A DNA stretch of 64,000 bases from Porphyrobacter sp. (lineage in GTDB: Bacteria; Pseudomonadota; Alphaproteobacteria; Sphingomonadales; Sphingomonadaceae). Made by a program: the position numbers and the translations under genes. The notes beneath the pieces were generated by a model. It was not told the DNA's origin, made no database searches, and was given only the letters and a program-made list of their open reading frames with translations. This document shows, in pieces, positions 54,630 through 63,991 of this stretch; positions within the stretch are counted from its first letter, which is position 1; the number at the start of each line of letters is the position of its first letter. Where the stretch lies: positions 434,001 through 498,000 of the forward strand of contig JAPZRO010000001.1 of NCBI GenBank assembly GCA_027531395.1, read 5' to 3'.

Positions 54630-55541
54630 ATGACGACCATGAAGAACCGCTTTCTCGGATATGCGACGGCCTCGCTCGCCGTCACCGCCATGGCGATCGC
54701 GCCGATTTCCGCCAAGAAGGCCGACTCGCTGCGCGATCTCGTCGGCGTGTCGGGCGCGAGCGCCGAAACCCAGCTGTCGCAGCGCGGCTTCGAATACATC
54801 TCCGGCAACAAGAACAACACCAGCAGCTACACCTACTGGTGGCACCGCGACGGCAAGGACTGCGTCGTGGTCGAGGTGAACAATGGCCGGGTCGCGCGGA
54901 TCAACGACACCAAGGCCGAGGACTGCGGCAAGAAGTCCGGCAATGACGCTGCCATCGCTGCAGCCGCGATCGGCGCGGTCGCGATCGGCGCGATCCTGCT
55001 GTCGCGCGGCGACAAGGACAAGCACCGCGAGCAATACAACCAGGACTGGCAGGAGGTGCAGGTCCACAACACCCAGTCGGGCAGCCTGCGGATCTTCCGC
55101 AACCCCGACAAGAACGCGCGCGTGCGGGGCGAGGTGCGCGAGGGCGAGTACCTGCGCAATTTCGGCTGCGAGAACTACAATGGCGAAAGCTGGTGCGAAG
55201 TCTCGACCATGAACGGCCGCACCCAGGGCTGGGCGCGCGACCGCTATCTGCGGGTGACCGGCAATTATCCCGGCGGCGGCTGGGGCGGGTCCGGCGGATC
55301 GGGCGGCGGCTGGGGCGGCTCGGGCGGCGGCCAGTACGGTTATCTCACCGGTGCCCGCCCCGCCCGCGCCGAGGACGTGCTGCGCGATCGCGGCTTCCGC
55401 GTGGTCGACAGCTACAATTCGGGCCGCTCCTACTATTCGATCTGGTACAGCGTTCGCAGCCGCGAATGCGTGCAGATGACCGTCTCGAACGACCGGGTGC
55501 AGAGCGTCAACGATGTCCGCGGCCACCCGCGCTGCCGCTGA
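54630..55541 (+). CDS. Secreted SH3-like protein with duplicated flanking domain
   Basis: 303 residues from ATG 54630; ATG 54639 is an equally possible start relative to GGGAGGGA. A signal peptide (TASLAVTAMAIAPISA) is followed by a domain with RGFEYIS and CVVVEVNNGRVARIND. A short hydrophobic stretch (AAAAIGAVAIGAILL) and a bacterial SH3 domain follow (SLRIFRNPDKNARVRGEV, WCEVSTMNGRTQGWARDRYL). After a Gly/Ser linker a second copy of the first domain appears (RGFRVVD, ECVQMTVSNDRVQSVND). It is probably a periplasmic or surface protein. I do not recognise the duplicated domain. Confidence 0.7.
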   Translation: MTTMKNRFLGYATASLAVTAMAIAPISAKKADSLRDLVGVSGASAETQLSQRGFEYISGNKNNTSSYTYWWHRDGKDCVVVEVNNGRVARINDTKAEDCGKKSGNDAAIAAAAIGAVAIGAILLSRGDKDKHREQYNQDWQEVQVHNTQSGSLRIFRNPDKNARVRGEVREGEYLRNFGCENYNGESWCEVSTMNGRTQGWARDRYLRVTGNYPGGGWGGSGGSGGGWGGSGGGQYGYLTGARPARAEDVLRDRGFRVVDSYNSGRSYYSIWYSVRSRECVQMTVSNDRVQSVNDVRGHPRCR

Positions 55542-55605
55542 TAGAGGCTAGGGCGCGCGCGATCGTTCCATCCGCGCACGCCGTCATAGGGGAGGGGAGA
55601 ACATC

Positions 55606-56838
55606 ATGCGCCTGTCTGCAACCGGTCTGATGCTGCTCGGCGGAACGGGGGTCGCCGCCGCGCTACTCTCGGCCACCGCCCTGTCGCAATCCGCCGCACC
55701 CGGCCCGGTGCGTTACGCCATGGATGCCGCCACCATGAGCGGGATGGGCGCGATGATGGGCAGCGGGGGCGGCGGGGGCCTCGGCGCGATGATGGGAATG
55801 ATGCGCGGCGGCCCGCCGCAGGCGGTGCGCACGCTCGAACTCCACCATGGCGCGGGCACCACTGCGCCCAAGCCCGAAGCCAATCACTTCATGCCCAAGG
55901 GCGCGGGGCTCGGAGCCTCGGTCAAGCTGCTGCCGCCTCCGCCGCAGGGCAAGGGCGAAGGCGAGATGCAGTTCGAGCGGCCGAGCGGGCGGCTGCTGCT
56001 CTACTGGGGCTGCGGCGAGCGCGCGCCCAAGGGCCAGCCGGTGGTGATCGACTTCGCCAAGCTGGCCAAGGGCGAGATCCCGCCGGGCCTGTTCATGAGC
56101 GGGGTTGATCTGGCCGAGGACTGGCAGGTCGGCATCGCCAACAGCCGCACCTACACATCATGGCCCAACGGCAGCGACCGCAAGAGCGTGCCGGCCAATG
56201 GCTCGCTGCTCGGCGCGCACCGGATCGCGGCGAACTATTCCAAGGAAATCGCCTTCACGCTGGGCGAGGATTTCATGCCGCCGCTGCAGGCCAGCACCAG
56301 CAATGCCGCGGGCGGGGGCAGCAAGCTGGCGTGGACGGGGCTCGAAAAGGCCACCGGCTACTATGCCTGGGCGATGGGCGCGAAGGATACCGGCCGCGGC
56401 GGCACGCCGACCGAGATGGTGTGGTGGGCATCCTCGAAGCAGCAGGCGTTCGGCGGCCCGCTGTGGGACTGGATCTCGCCCGCAGGCGTGCGCAAGTTGA
56501 TCGCCGCCGGCACTGTCATGCCGCCCGAACAGCGCGACTGCACCGTCCCTGCCGAGGTGATCAAGGCGAGCGGCGAGGGGCTGATGATCAGTCTTCAGGC
56601 CTATGGCCCGCAGGCCGATTTCGCCTACCCGCCGCGCCCGGCCGACACCCGCAAGGCGTGGAACCCGGAATGGATCGCCCGCGTGCGCTTCCGCTCCTCG
56701 ACCATGCTGATCCCGGGGATGGAGGGCATGGGCGCCATGGGCAGCTCGGGCCAGTCGGAACCCGAGGCACCGCCACGCAAGCCCAAGTGCAAGGGCCTCA
56801 AGGGCCTTGCCGAGCGCGCGGCGGGGCTTTGCGAGTAA
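55606..56838 (+). CDS. Exported protein of unknown function, Met/Gly-rich start
   Basis: 410 residues after the very strong GGGGAGGGGAG (55589-55599). The signal sequence (LMLLGGTGVAAALLSATALS) is followed by a Met/Gly-rich stretch (MSGMGAMMGSGGGGGLGAMMG) and a Pro/Lys linker. A folded central part contains GRLLLYWGCGERAPKGQP, TYTSWPNGSDRK and TGYYAWAMGAKD. Cysteines are sparse: C near the middle and a CKGLKGLAERAAGLCE tail. I do not recognise the family. Similar proteins seem common in sphingomonads, but that is recollection rather than evidence here. Confidence 0.65.
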   Translation: MRLSATGLMLLGGTGVAAALLSATALSQSAAPGPVRYAMDAATMSGMGAMMGSGGGGGLGAMMGMMRGGPPQAVRTLELHHGAGTTAPKPEANHFMPKGAGLGASVKLLPPPPQGKGEGEMQFERPSGRLLLYWGCGERAPKGQPVVIDFAKLAKGEIPPGLFMSGVDLAEDWQVGIANSRTYTSWPNGSDRKSVPANGSLLGAHRIAANYSKEIAFTLGEDFMPPLQASTSNAAGGGSKLAWTGLEKATGYYAWAMGAKDTGRGGTPTEMVWWASSKQQAFGGPLWDWISPAGVRKLIAAGTVMPPEQRDCTVPAEVIKASGEGLMISLQAYGPQADFAYPPRPADTRKAWNPEWIARVRFRSSTMLIPGMEGMGAMGSSGQSEPEAPPRKPKCKGLKGLAERAAGLCE

Positions 56839-56839
56839 T

Positions 56840-57127
56840 CTAAGCCCAGTCGCCCAGGAGCGGCCTGAATTCGTCGACCCTGATCGACTGCCACACCCCG
56901 CCGGTAAGGTACGGATCATCGGCGAGAATTTCCCGCGCCGCCGCCTCGTCGGCCGCCTTGACGATCAGCAGCGAACCGATGATCAATCCATCGGCCCGCA
57001 TCAGCGGACCGACGATCACGAAATGCTCGGCATTGGCGTGGACGAAGTCGAGATGCGCCGGGCGGTGGATCGCGCGCAGGCGGCCGCCGTCTTCGCCGTC
57101 GCGGCAGTGAAAGCAGAACATGCGCAT
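56840..57127 (-). CDS. YciI-like protein
   Basis: 95 residues from ATG 57127 (ATG 57121 also in frame). The fold reads as a YciI dimeric alpha-beta barrel: MFCFHCRDGEDGGRLRAIHRPAHLDFVHA read across a strand and helix, VIVGPLMRADGLIIGSLLIVKAADEAAAREIL, and DPYLTGGVWQSIRVDEF. YciI-like proteins are small, often of unknown catalytic role. Its stop is one base from the stop of the convergent gene, leaving no room for a terminator. Confidence 0.8.
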   Translation of the reverse strand: MRMFCFHCRDGEDGGRLRAIHRPAHLDFVHANAEHFVIVGPLMRADGLIIGSLLIVKAADEAAAREILADDPYLTGGVWQSIRVDEFRPLLGDWA

Positions 57128-57284
57128 CGCGTTGATCCCCAGTGGTTCACTTAGGCTAACCGGCCCCTGCCCGCCAATCAAGGCACTGGTGCGAAGGCAG
57201 GTTGCAAACACCGAACTTGAAGCGCAGCCTGATGGGGTTCAGAGGGCCGCTCATTGCTCCGAATCGTTTCAGGTGAAACCATAT

Positions 57285-60200
57285 ATGGCCGACGCCGCCC
57301 CCCTGCCCGCTATCGACCGCACCGACCTGCGCCGCGCCTATCGGCAGGAAGAGGAAGCCTGCATCGCCGAGCGGCTGGAGCAGGCCGCCCCCGCCGCGCG
57401 GGTGCATGAGGTCGCAGCCCGCCTCGCGATCGACCTGATCGAGGGCGCGCGCGGCAAGAAGGCGAGCGGGATCGACGCCTTCCTCCAGCAATATGGCCTC
57501 GACACCGAGGAAGGCATCGCGCTGATGTGCCTTGCCGAAGCGCTGCTGCGCGTGCCCGACGCCGCCACCGCCGACGCGCTGATCAAGGACAAGATCGGCA
57601 GCATCGAATGGGGCGAGCATCTGGGCGAAAGCTCCTCGACCTTCGTCAACGCGGCGACCTTCTCGCTGATGCTGACGGGCGAAGTGCTCGATCCGCCGGA
57701 CGAGCGCCAGCGCGGCATGGGCTCGGTGCTCAAGCGCGCGATGAACCGGCTGGGTGAGCCCGTGATCCGCACCGCGACCGCGCAGGCGATGAAGATCCTC
57801 GGCGGCCAGTTCGTGTTCGGCCGCACCATCGACGAGGCGCTAAAGCGCGCCGCGCCCGAACGCGCGCGCGGCATCACGCACAGCTTCGATATGCTCGGCG
57901 AGGCGGCAATGACCTTCGCCGATGCCGAGAAATACCGCCTCGCCTATGAAAGCGCGCTGGCGCGTCTCGCGCGCGAGGCGGGCGCGGGGGTGGCCGGCTC
58001 ACCCGGGATTTCGGTGAAGCTCTCGGCGCTCCACCCCAAATACAATTTCTTCCACGCCGATGAAGCCAAGGCGGCGATGGTGCCGGTGATCCGCGACCTC
58101 GCGGTCAAGGCGCGCGATGCCGACATCCACTTCACCATCGACGCGGAAGAAGCCGAGCGGCTCGAACTCAGCCTCGACATCATCGAGGAACTGGTCGGTG
58201 ATGACGACCTGTTCCGCCGCCCCGACGGCAGCCGCTGGGAGGGCTTCGGCCTCGCGATCCAGGCCTACCAGAAGCGCGGGATCTGGGTGTGCGACTGGGC
58301 AGGCAAGGTGGCGCGCCGTCACGGCCGCAAGCTGTTCGTGCGGCTGGTGAAGGGCGCCTATTGGGACAGCGAGGTGAAGCTCGCGCAAGTCGGGGGCTAC
58401 ACCGACTACCCCGTCTTCACCCGCAAGGTCGCGACCGACGTCAGCTACCTCGCCTGCGCCGCGCGGCTGTTCGAGCACAGCGACGTGATCCGCCCGGCCT
58501 TTGCCACGCACAACGCCTACACCATCGGCGCGATCAAGCATCTCGCCGCCGGGAAACCGTTTGAATTTCAACGCCTGCATGGGATGGGCGAGGAGGTCTA
58601 CGACGCGCTCCACGCGCTCGAGGGCAACCAGCGCACCCCGGTCCGGATCTATGCCCCTGTCGGCGGGCACAAGGAGCTGCTCGCCTATCTGGTGCGCCGC
58701 CTGCTCGAGAACGGGGCCAACACCAGTTTCGTCAACCGCATGGGCGATGCCGACATTCCGGCCGAGGAGCTGGTCGGTGATCCGGTGGCGGAACTCGCCG
58801 CGCTCTCGCCCCGCCGCAATCCCGCGATCCCGCTGCCGCCTGCGATCTTCGGCGCGCGGGAGAACAGCGCGGGCGTAGACCTCTCCGACCCGCTGGTGCG
58901 CGAACCGCTGCTGGCGCAGCTCGACGCGCTGGCGCTGGCGACATGGGCCGCCGAGCCGACTGTCGCGCTCGCCGAGGCCGGGCAGGTGACCAGCATCACC
59001 TCCCCGCAGGACCGTAGCCAGACCGTCGGCACGGTGCGCGCCGCCACCCCGGCGGAAATCTCGCAGGCCTTCGACAAGGCCGCCGCAATCCAGCCGGGCT
59101 GGGACGCGCTCGGCGGCGAGGCGCGCGCGCTGCTGCTGGAGGAAGCCGCCCGCCTGTTCGAGGCGCACACCGCCGAATTCCTCAGCCTGTGCCAGCGCGA
59201 GGCGGGCAAGACCCTGCTCGATTCCGTTCTCGAACTGCGCGAGGCCGTCGATTTCCTGCGCTACTACGCGGCCGAAGCGCGCCGCCAGTTCACCGCACCC
59301 CTGATCCTGCCCGGGCCGACGGGGGAGGAGAACACGCTCAGCCTGCACGGGCGCGGCGTGTTCGTGACGATTGCGCCGTGGAACTTCCCGCTAGCGATCT
59401 TCATCGGCATGGCCTCGGCCGCGCTGGCGGCGGGCAATACGGTGCTGGCCAAGCCCGCGCCGCAGACCCCGCTGATCGCCGCGCTCGCCATCCGCATGTG
59501 CCATCAGGCCGGCATCCCGCCCGAGGCGCTCCAGCTGGTCCCCGGCGGCGCCGAAGTGGGCGCGCTGCTCACCGCCGATCCGCGCCTTGCGGGCGTCGCC
59601 TTCACCGGATCGACCGCGACCGCGCGCGCGATCAACCGTGCGCTCGCGATGCGCGACGGCCCGATCGCCACGCTGATCGCGGAGACCGGCGGGCAGAACG
59701 CGATGATCGTCGACAGCTCGGCCCTGCCCGAACAGGTGGTGCGCGATGTGGTCGCCAGCGCCTTCCAGAGCGCCGGCCAGCGCTGCTCGGCGCTGCGGGT
59801 GCTCTACCTTCAGGAAGACGTCGCCGACACCATGCTGGAAATGATCCGCGGCGGGTTCGAAGCGCTGGCCGTTGGCGATCCGGCCGATCTTTCGACTGAT
59901 GTCGGCCCGGTGATCGACGAGGCGGCGCGCGCGCGGCTCGAAGCGCACATCGCCGAATGCGAGAGCAAGGGCTACCCCGTCACCCGCCTGCCGCTCCCCG
60001 ATGCGGCAAGCAATGGCTGCTTCGTCGCGCCGACCATCATCGAAGTGCCCTCGATCCGCGCGCTTTCGGACGAGCATTTCGGCCCCGTCCTCCACGTCGC
60101 GCGCTTCCGCGCGGGCGAATTGCCGCAGGTGGTGGCGGACATCAACGCTTGCCGATTCGGGCTGACGCTGGGCCTCCACAGCCGCATCGCCGAGACGCGG

Positions 60201-60419
60201 CGCTTCGTGCAGGCCCATGCGCGGGTCGGCAATTTCTACGTCAACCGCAACCAGATCGGCGCGGTGGTGGAAAGCCAGCCCTTCGGCGGCGAGGGCCTGT
60301 CAGGCACCGGCCCCAAGGCCGGCGGCCCGCACTACCTCGCGCGGTTTGCGACCGAGCGGGTGATGACGATCGACACCACCGCGGCGGGCGGCAATGCCAG
60401 CCTGCTCGCCGCCGGGTAA
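57285..60419 (+). CDS. putA: Bifunctional proline dehydrogenase / L-glutamate gamma-semialdehyde dehydrogenase PutA
   Basis: 1044 residues from ATG 57285 (AGGTGA at 57271-57276). The proline dehydrogenase barrel (about 90-460) binds FAD and includes SVKLSALHPKYNF, IDAEEAERLELSLDI and RLVKGAYWDSEVK. The aldehyde dehydrogenase part (about 530-1030) has E800 (AETGGQN) and the catalytic C834 (GQRCSALRV). The N-terminal ribbon-helix-helix of E. coli PutA is missing, so this is the short form without autorepressor function. It oxidises proline to glutamate, passing electrons to quinone and NAD. Confidence 0.96.
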   Translation: MADAAPLPAIDRTDLRRAYRQEEEACIAERLEQAAPAARVHEVAARLAIDLIEGARGKKASGIDAFLQQYGLDTEEGIALMCLAEALLRVPDAATADALIKDKIGSIEWGEHLGESSSTFVNAATFSLMLTGEVLDPPDERQRGMGSVLKRAMNRLGEPVIRTATAQAMKILGGQFVFGRTIDEALKRAAPERARGITHSFDMLGEAAMTFADAEKYRLAYESALARLAREAGAGVAGSPGISVKLSALHPKYNFFHADEAKAAMVPVIRDLAVKARDADIHFTIDAEEAERLELSLDIIEELVGDDDLFRRPDGSRWEGFGLAIQAYQKRGIWVCDWAGKVARRHGRKLFVRLVKGAYWDSEVKLAQVGGYTDYPVFTRKVATDVSYLACAARLFEHSDVIRPAFATHNAYTIGAIKHLAAGKPFEFQRLHGMGEEVYDALHALEGNQRTPVRIYAPVGGHKELLAYLVRRLLENGANTSFVNRMGDADIPAEELVGDPVAELAALSPRRNPAIPLPPAIFGARENSAGVDLSDPLVREPLLAQLDALALATWAAEPTVALAEAGQVTSITSPQDRSQTVGTVRAATPAEISQAFDKAAAIQPGWDALGGEARALLLEEAARLFEAHTAEFLSLCQREAGKTLLDSVLELREAVDFLRYYAAEARRQFTAPLILPGPTGEENTLSLHGRGVFVTIAPWNFPLAIFIGMASAALAAGNTVLAKPAPQTPLIAALAIRMCHQAGIPPEALQLVPGGAEVGALLTADPRLAGVAFTGSTATARAINRALAMRDGPIATLIAETGGQNAMIVDSSALPEQVVRDVVASAFQSAGQRCSALRVLYLQEDVADTMLEMIRGGFEALAVGDPADLSTDVGPVIDEAARARLEAHIAECESKGYPVTRLPLPDAASNGCFVAPTIIEVPSIRALSDEHFGPVLHVARFRAGELPQVVADINACRFGLTLGLHSRIAETRRFVQAHARVGNFYVNRNQIGAVVESQPFGGEGLSGTGPKAGGPHYLARFATERVMTIDTTAAGGNASLLAAG

Positions 60420-60470
60420 GGCGGGGTTCAGGCAGCGGGGCGCATCACCGCGGGGCCTAACGGGAGCCCG

Positions 60471-60860
60471 ATGATGAAGCTTGCAGCAATCGGCGTGGTG
60501 ATCGCCGGAGCGATGATCGCAGCCACCCCCGGCGCGGCACAGACCGCCGGGGTTCCGGTGGTGCGCGCCAGCCCCGCCCCCGCGCCCACCGGCAGCCCGA
60601 TCATCCCGATCGCGCCGGGGCAGGAGCGTCTGGCCCGCGCCATCGCCAATCTCGAGGCACTTCGGCAGGGGCGGCTGTTCACCAGCGACCTGTCGCCGCA
60701 GGAATTGCAGGACGTGCTCGATCTCGAACGCACCGCGCGCAGCGGCGCGCTCGGCGACAACCGCTCCTTCGTCCAGCAATGCATCGACGAGGAAGTGCGC
60801 CGCAACGGCGGTCAGCCGAGCCGCCTCGCGTGGGAAGTGATCCGGCTGAAGTGCAGATAG
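60471..60860 (+). CDS. Small exported protein of unknown function
   Basis: 129 residues. A signal peptide (LAAIGVVIAGAMIAATPGAA) is followed by a Pro/Ala linker and a helical C-terminal part: ERLARAIANLEALRQGR, LSPQELQDVLDLERTAR, VQQCIDEEVRRNGG and LAWEVIRLKCR. Two cysteines near the C terminus could form a disulfide bond. I do not recognise the family. It lies 51 bp after putA and converges on the CorA-like gene. Confidence 0.65.
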   Translation: MMKLAAIGVVIAGAMIAATPGAAQTAGVPVVRASPAPAPTGSPIIPIAPGQERLARAIANLEALRQGRLFTSDLSPQELQDVLDLERTARSGALGDNRSFVQQCIDEEVRRNGGQPSRLAWEVIRLKCR

Positions 60861-60879
60861 GCGAGAGGGCGGCCCGACG

Positions 60880-61851
60880 TCAGTCGTCGAGCCACTGGCG
60901 CACGGCGAACCAGCCCAGCACCGCCAGCGCGATCAGGAAGCAGAAGCCGACCACGCCCCAGAACGCCCATGCATGATCGGCGAAAGGGATGCCTTCGACG
61001 TTCATCCCGAGCAGCCCGGTGACGAAGGTCAGCGGCAGGAAGATGAAGGCGACAATCGCGATCGCCAGCGAGCGCCGGTCGACGATCTCGGCGCGCAGAT
61101 CGGTGAGCTGTTCGTGCAGCAGCGCGGCGCGCTCGCGCACCGCCTCGAGCTCCTCGGCCATGCGGGCGAAGCGGTCAGCGGCATCGCGCAGATGCATCCG
61201 GTCCTCGGTGCTGATCCAGTCGAACGGCAGCTGCGCCATCGAAGCCAGTGCATCGCGATCGGGCGCAACGAAACGCCGCAGGGCAATCGCCTGCGAGCGC
61301 AGCACCGCGATCCGGCGGCGCAGGGCGTAGATGTCGCCGTCCTCGAAGGCGGCCTCGCAATCGTCGAGCTGGTCGCCCAGGTCGGCGACCTCGGGATCGA
61401 GCGCGGTGCTGATCGCCTGCGCGAGGGTCGAGACGAAATCGCCCCCGTCCTTGAGGTGTCCGGCCTGCATCGCCGCCTCGACGCTCGCCAGCGCGGCCAG
61501 CGGGCGGCGGCTGACCGACGTGACGCGCCCGGCTTCGACCCATACGCGGATCGAGACCAGCCGGTCGCTGTCGGCCGTGACCGCCATGCCGGTGCCGCGC
61601 AGGTTGATGATCGCGCCTTCCGCGATCTCGTCGCAGCGCGGCCGCGTCTCGGTGGCCAATAGCGCGTTGGCGGCCATACCCGGCACATAGGGTGGCACGA
61701 TCGCCATACCATCATGCCCGGCGCCCTCGACATGGAGCCAGACGAACCCCTCGCCCCGGTAGTCCGCAACCTCTGCCGGGGACATTTCGGTCACACTGTC
61801 GCCCTCGCGAACCAGCGCGCGCATGGAAGATCGGGGCGGTTCTTCACTCAT
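60880..61851 (-). CDS. CorA/ZntB-family divalent cation transporter
   Basis: 323 residues. A cytosolic alpha-beta domain of about 255 residues is followed by two membrane helices at the C terminus ([24 protein letters not shown], then [19 protein letters not shown]). The signature between them is [16 protein letters not shown]; the GMN triplet is the selectivity motif. GMNVGG-type loops mark the ZntB subgroup, which exports or imports zinc; here it reads GMNVEGIP, so zinc or magnesium remain open. The protein works as a pentamer in the inner membrane. Confidence 0.85.
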   Translation of the reverse strand: MSEEPPRSSMRALVREGDSVTEMSPAEVADYRGEGFVWLHVEGAGHDGMAIVPPYVPGMAANALLATETRPRCDEIAEGAIINLRGTGMAVTADSDRLVSIRVWVEAGRVTSVSRRPLAALASVEAAMQAGHLKDGGDFVSTLAQAISTALDPEVADLGDQLDDCEAAFEDGDIYALRRRIAVLRSQAIALRRFVAPDRDALASMAQLPFDWISTEDRMHLRDAADRFARMAEELEAVRERAALLHEQLTDLRAEIVDRRSLAIAIVAFIFLPLTFVTGLLGMNVEGIPFADHAWAFWGVVGFCFLIALAVLGWFAVRQWLDD

Positions 61852-61983
61852 CCCGGTGGTCTAGCCGGTTTCGGGAAAGGCGCAAACCGCTCGCCCGCGC
61901 GCGGCACGGGGCGGGGCAGACTCATCCGGATAATTCGCCCGCGCCCCTTGCTGCCCTTCCCCCCATCGGGAATCACAGTCGGC

Positions 61984-62538
61984 ATGGCGATTCTCTCCGA
62001 CAAATGGATCCGCGCCCAGGCGCTCGAACACGGCATGATCGAACCCTTTGTCGAGGCCCAGCGGCGCGACGGGGTGATCTCCTATGGCCTCTCGTCCTAC
62101 GGCTATGATGCGCGGGTCGCGCCCGAGTTCAAGATCTTCACCAATGTCGATTCCTCGGTGGTCGATCCCAAGCAGTTCGACCCCAAAAGCTTCGTCGACC
62201 GCGAGACCGACGTCTGCATCATCCCGCCCAACTCCTTCGCGCTCGCCCGCACGGTCGAATATTTCCGCGTGCCCGAGGACGTGCTGGTGATCTGCCTCGG
62301 CAAGAGCACCTATGCGCGCTGCGGGATCATCGTGAACGTCACCCCGCTGGAGCCGGGCTGGGAAGGCCACGTGACGCTGGAATTCAGCAACACCACGCCG
62401 CTGCCCGCCAAGATCTACGCCAACGAGGGCGCGTGCCAGTTCCTGTTCCTCAAGGGCAACGAGCGCTGCGAGACGAGCTACAAGGACCGCGCGGGCAAAT
62501 ATATGGGCCAGCGCGGCGTGACGCTGCCCAGACTCTAG
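61984..62538 (+). CDS. dcd: dCTP deaminase
   Basis: 184 residues from ATG 61984; the longer frame upstream has no support. The N-terminal [22 protein letters not shown] is family-typical, read across its helix. The active-site set is in KSTYARCG (Ser and Arg) and [11 protein letters not shown] (the general base Glu), and [12 protein letters not shown] closes the site. The enzyme converts dCTP to dUTP in thymidylate synthesis. The transcript begins 132 bases from the divergent CorA-like gene. Confidence 0.94.
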   Translation: MAILSDKWIRAQALEHGMIEPFVEAQRRDGVISYGLSSYGYDARVAPEFKIFTNVDSSVVDPKQFDPKSFVDRETDVCIIPPNSFALARTVEYFRVPEDVLVICLGKSTYARCGIIVNVTPLEPGWEGHVTLEFSNTTPLPAKIYANEGACQFLFLKGNERCETSYKDRAGKYMGQRGVTLPRL

Positions 62539-62710
62539 GGCCGAGACTCCAGGGCGCTTTCCTACCGGGCCGGGGCGGGGCTAGCCTGCTCACAAAGACC
62601 GCACGGAGCCCGGCTCATGATGATCGCGCTTTCCTTCCCCCTGTGTCCGTCCGCGTGGCGGAGCCGATGCAGGCCTTTGTTAAAGAGCCATATTTCCTTA
62701 TCTCGCAAAG

Positions 62711-62740
62711 TTGACACGGTGTCACCTTTGTCACCTTTGT
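62711..62740. promoter_or_regulatory. TGACAC-G-GTGTCA palindrome with tandem GTCACCTTT repeats
   Basis: TGACAC (62712-62717) and GTGTCA (62719-62724) form a palindrome overlapping a TTGACA (62711-62716). Two adjacent GTCACCTTT units (62721-62729, 62730-62738) follow, and another TTGACACC lies at 62761-62768. All are in an AT-richer stretch about 80 bp before the next gene, so it is a likely promoter/operator. Confidence 0.45.
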
Positions 62741-62815
62741 AACAATCTTGCGCGTGGCCTTTGACACCTGCTGCGCGCGCTTGCATGGCATGGGCAAATC
62801 CAAGGGAGACCGAGC

Positions 62816-63991
62816 ATGAGCACCCGCGAATTCGACATCATCGTCTATGGCGCCACCGGCTACACCGGCCGCCTCGTCGCCGAGTATCTGGCGCATCACT
62901 ACGGCAGCCGCGCGGATGGCCCCAAGTGGGCGATGGCGGGCCGCAGCCTCGCCAAGCTGGAGGAAGTGCGCGACCTGATCGGCGCGCCGGCCTCCACCCC
63001 GCTGGTGGTCGCCAATGCCGATGACGACGCCGACCTTGAAGCCATGTGCCAGCGCACCCGCGTCGTCCTCACCACCGTCGGCCCCTACCAGCTCTATGGC
63101 GACAAGCTGGTCGCCGCCTGCGTCAAGACCGGCACCGACTATGCCGACCTGTGCGGCGAACCGGCATGGATGGCGGCCAAGATAGCCGAGCATCAGGCCG
63201 CTGCCGAGGCCAGCGGCGCGCGCATCTGTTTTTCGAGCGGGTTCGATTCGATCCCCTTCGATCTCGGCGTGATGATGACCCAGAAGGCGTGTGTGGAGAA
63301 ATTCGGCAAGCCCGCCCCGCGCATTCGCGGCCGCGTCCGCGCGATGCAGGGCACCTTCTCGGGCGGCACCGCGGCGAGCCTCGGCGCGACGATGAAGGCG
63401 GCGGCCAAGGACGTCTCGGTGATCGGCGTGCTGCGCAACCCCTTCGCGCTGACCCCGGGCTTCGAGGGGCCGGACCAGCCCTCGGGCATGATCCCGTCCT
63501 ACGAGGACGATCTCGGCAAGTGGTCCGCGCCCTTCGTGATGGCGCCGATCAACACCAAGAACGTGCACCGCACCAACTTCCTGCTCGGCCACCCCTATGG
63601 CACCGACTTCCAGTATGACGAGATGATGCTGACCAGCCCCGGCGAGGCCGGCAAGGCGGCGGCCAATGCGGCGCTCGAATTCATGAAGAACCCGTTCGGC
63701 GCCAAGCCGCCCAAGCCGGGCGAGGGGCCGAGCAAGGAGGAGCGCGAGAACGGCTTCTACGACGTCGTCTTCGTCGCCGACATGGCCGATGGCCAGCGCC
63801 TGCAGTTCGGCGTGAAGGGCCGCTATGATCCGGGGTACGGCTCGACCAGCCGGATGCTGAGCGAAACCGGCATCGCGCTGCTCGCCTGTACCAAGCCGGG
63901 CGGCGTCGGCACCCCGGGCAGCTTCCTTGGCGAGGACCTCGTGAAGCGGCTGGAGGAACACGCCGAACTGACCTTTGCGGTCGAAGGCTGA
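62816..63991 (+). CDS. Saccharopine dehydrogenase-like / trans-acting enoyl reductase family protein
   Basis: 391 residues, with AAGGGAGA before the start. The N-terminal Rossmann motif is IIVYGATGYTGRLVAEYL, followed by WAMAGRSLAKLEEVRDLIG. LTTVGPYQLYGDKLVAACV and YADLCGEPAWM are characteristic of the saccharopine_dh NADP-binding family that includes mycobacterial trans-acting enoyl reductases. The C terminus has no membrane segment. It is not a lysine-pathway enzyme by context; a role in lipid metabolism is possible. It ends nine bases before the window edge. Confidence 0.85.
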   Translation: MSTREFDIIVYGATGYTGRLVAEYLAHHYGSRADGPKWAMAGRSLAKLEEVRDLIGAPASTPLVVANADDDADLEAMCQRTRVVLTTVGPYQLYGDKLVAACVKTGTDYADLCGEPAWMAAKIAEHQAAAEASGARICFSSGFDSIPFDLGVMMTQKACVEKFGKPAPRIRGRVRAMQGTFSGGTAASLGATMKAAAKDVSVIGVLRNPFALTPGFEGPDQPSGMIPSYEDDLGKWSAPFVMAPINTKNVHRTNFLLGHPYGTDFQYDEMMLTSPGEAGKAAANAALEFMKNPFGAKPPKPGEGPSKEERENGFYDVVFVADMADGQRLQFGVKGRYDPGYGSTSRMLSETGIALLACTKPGGVGTPGSFLGEDLVKRLEEHAELTFAVEG

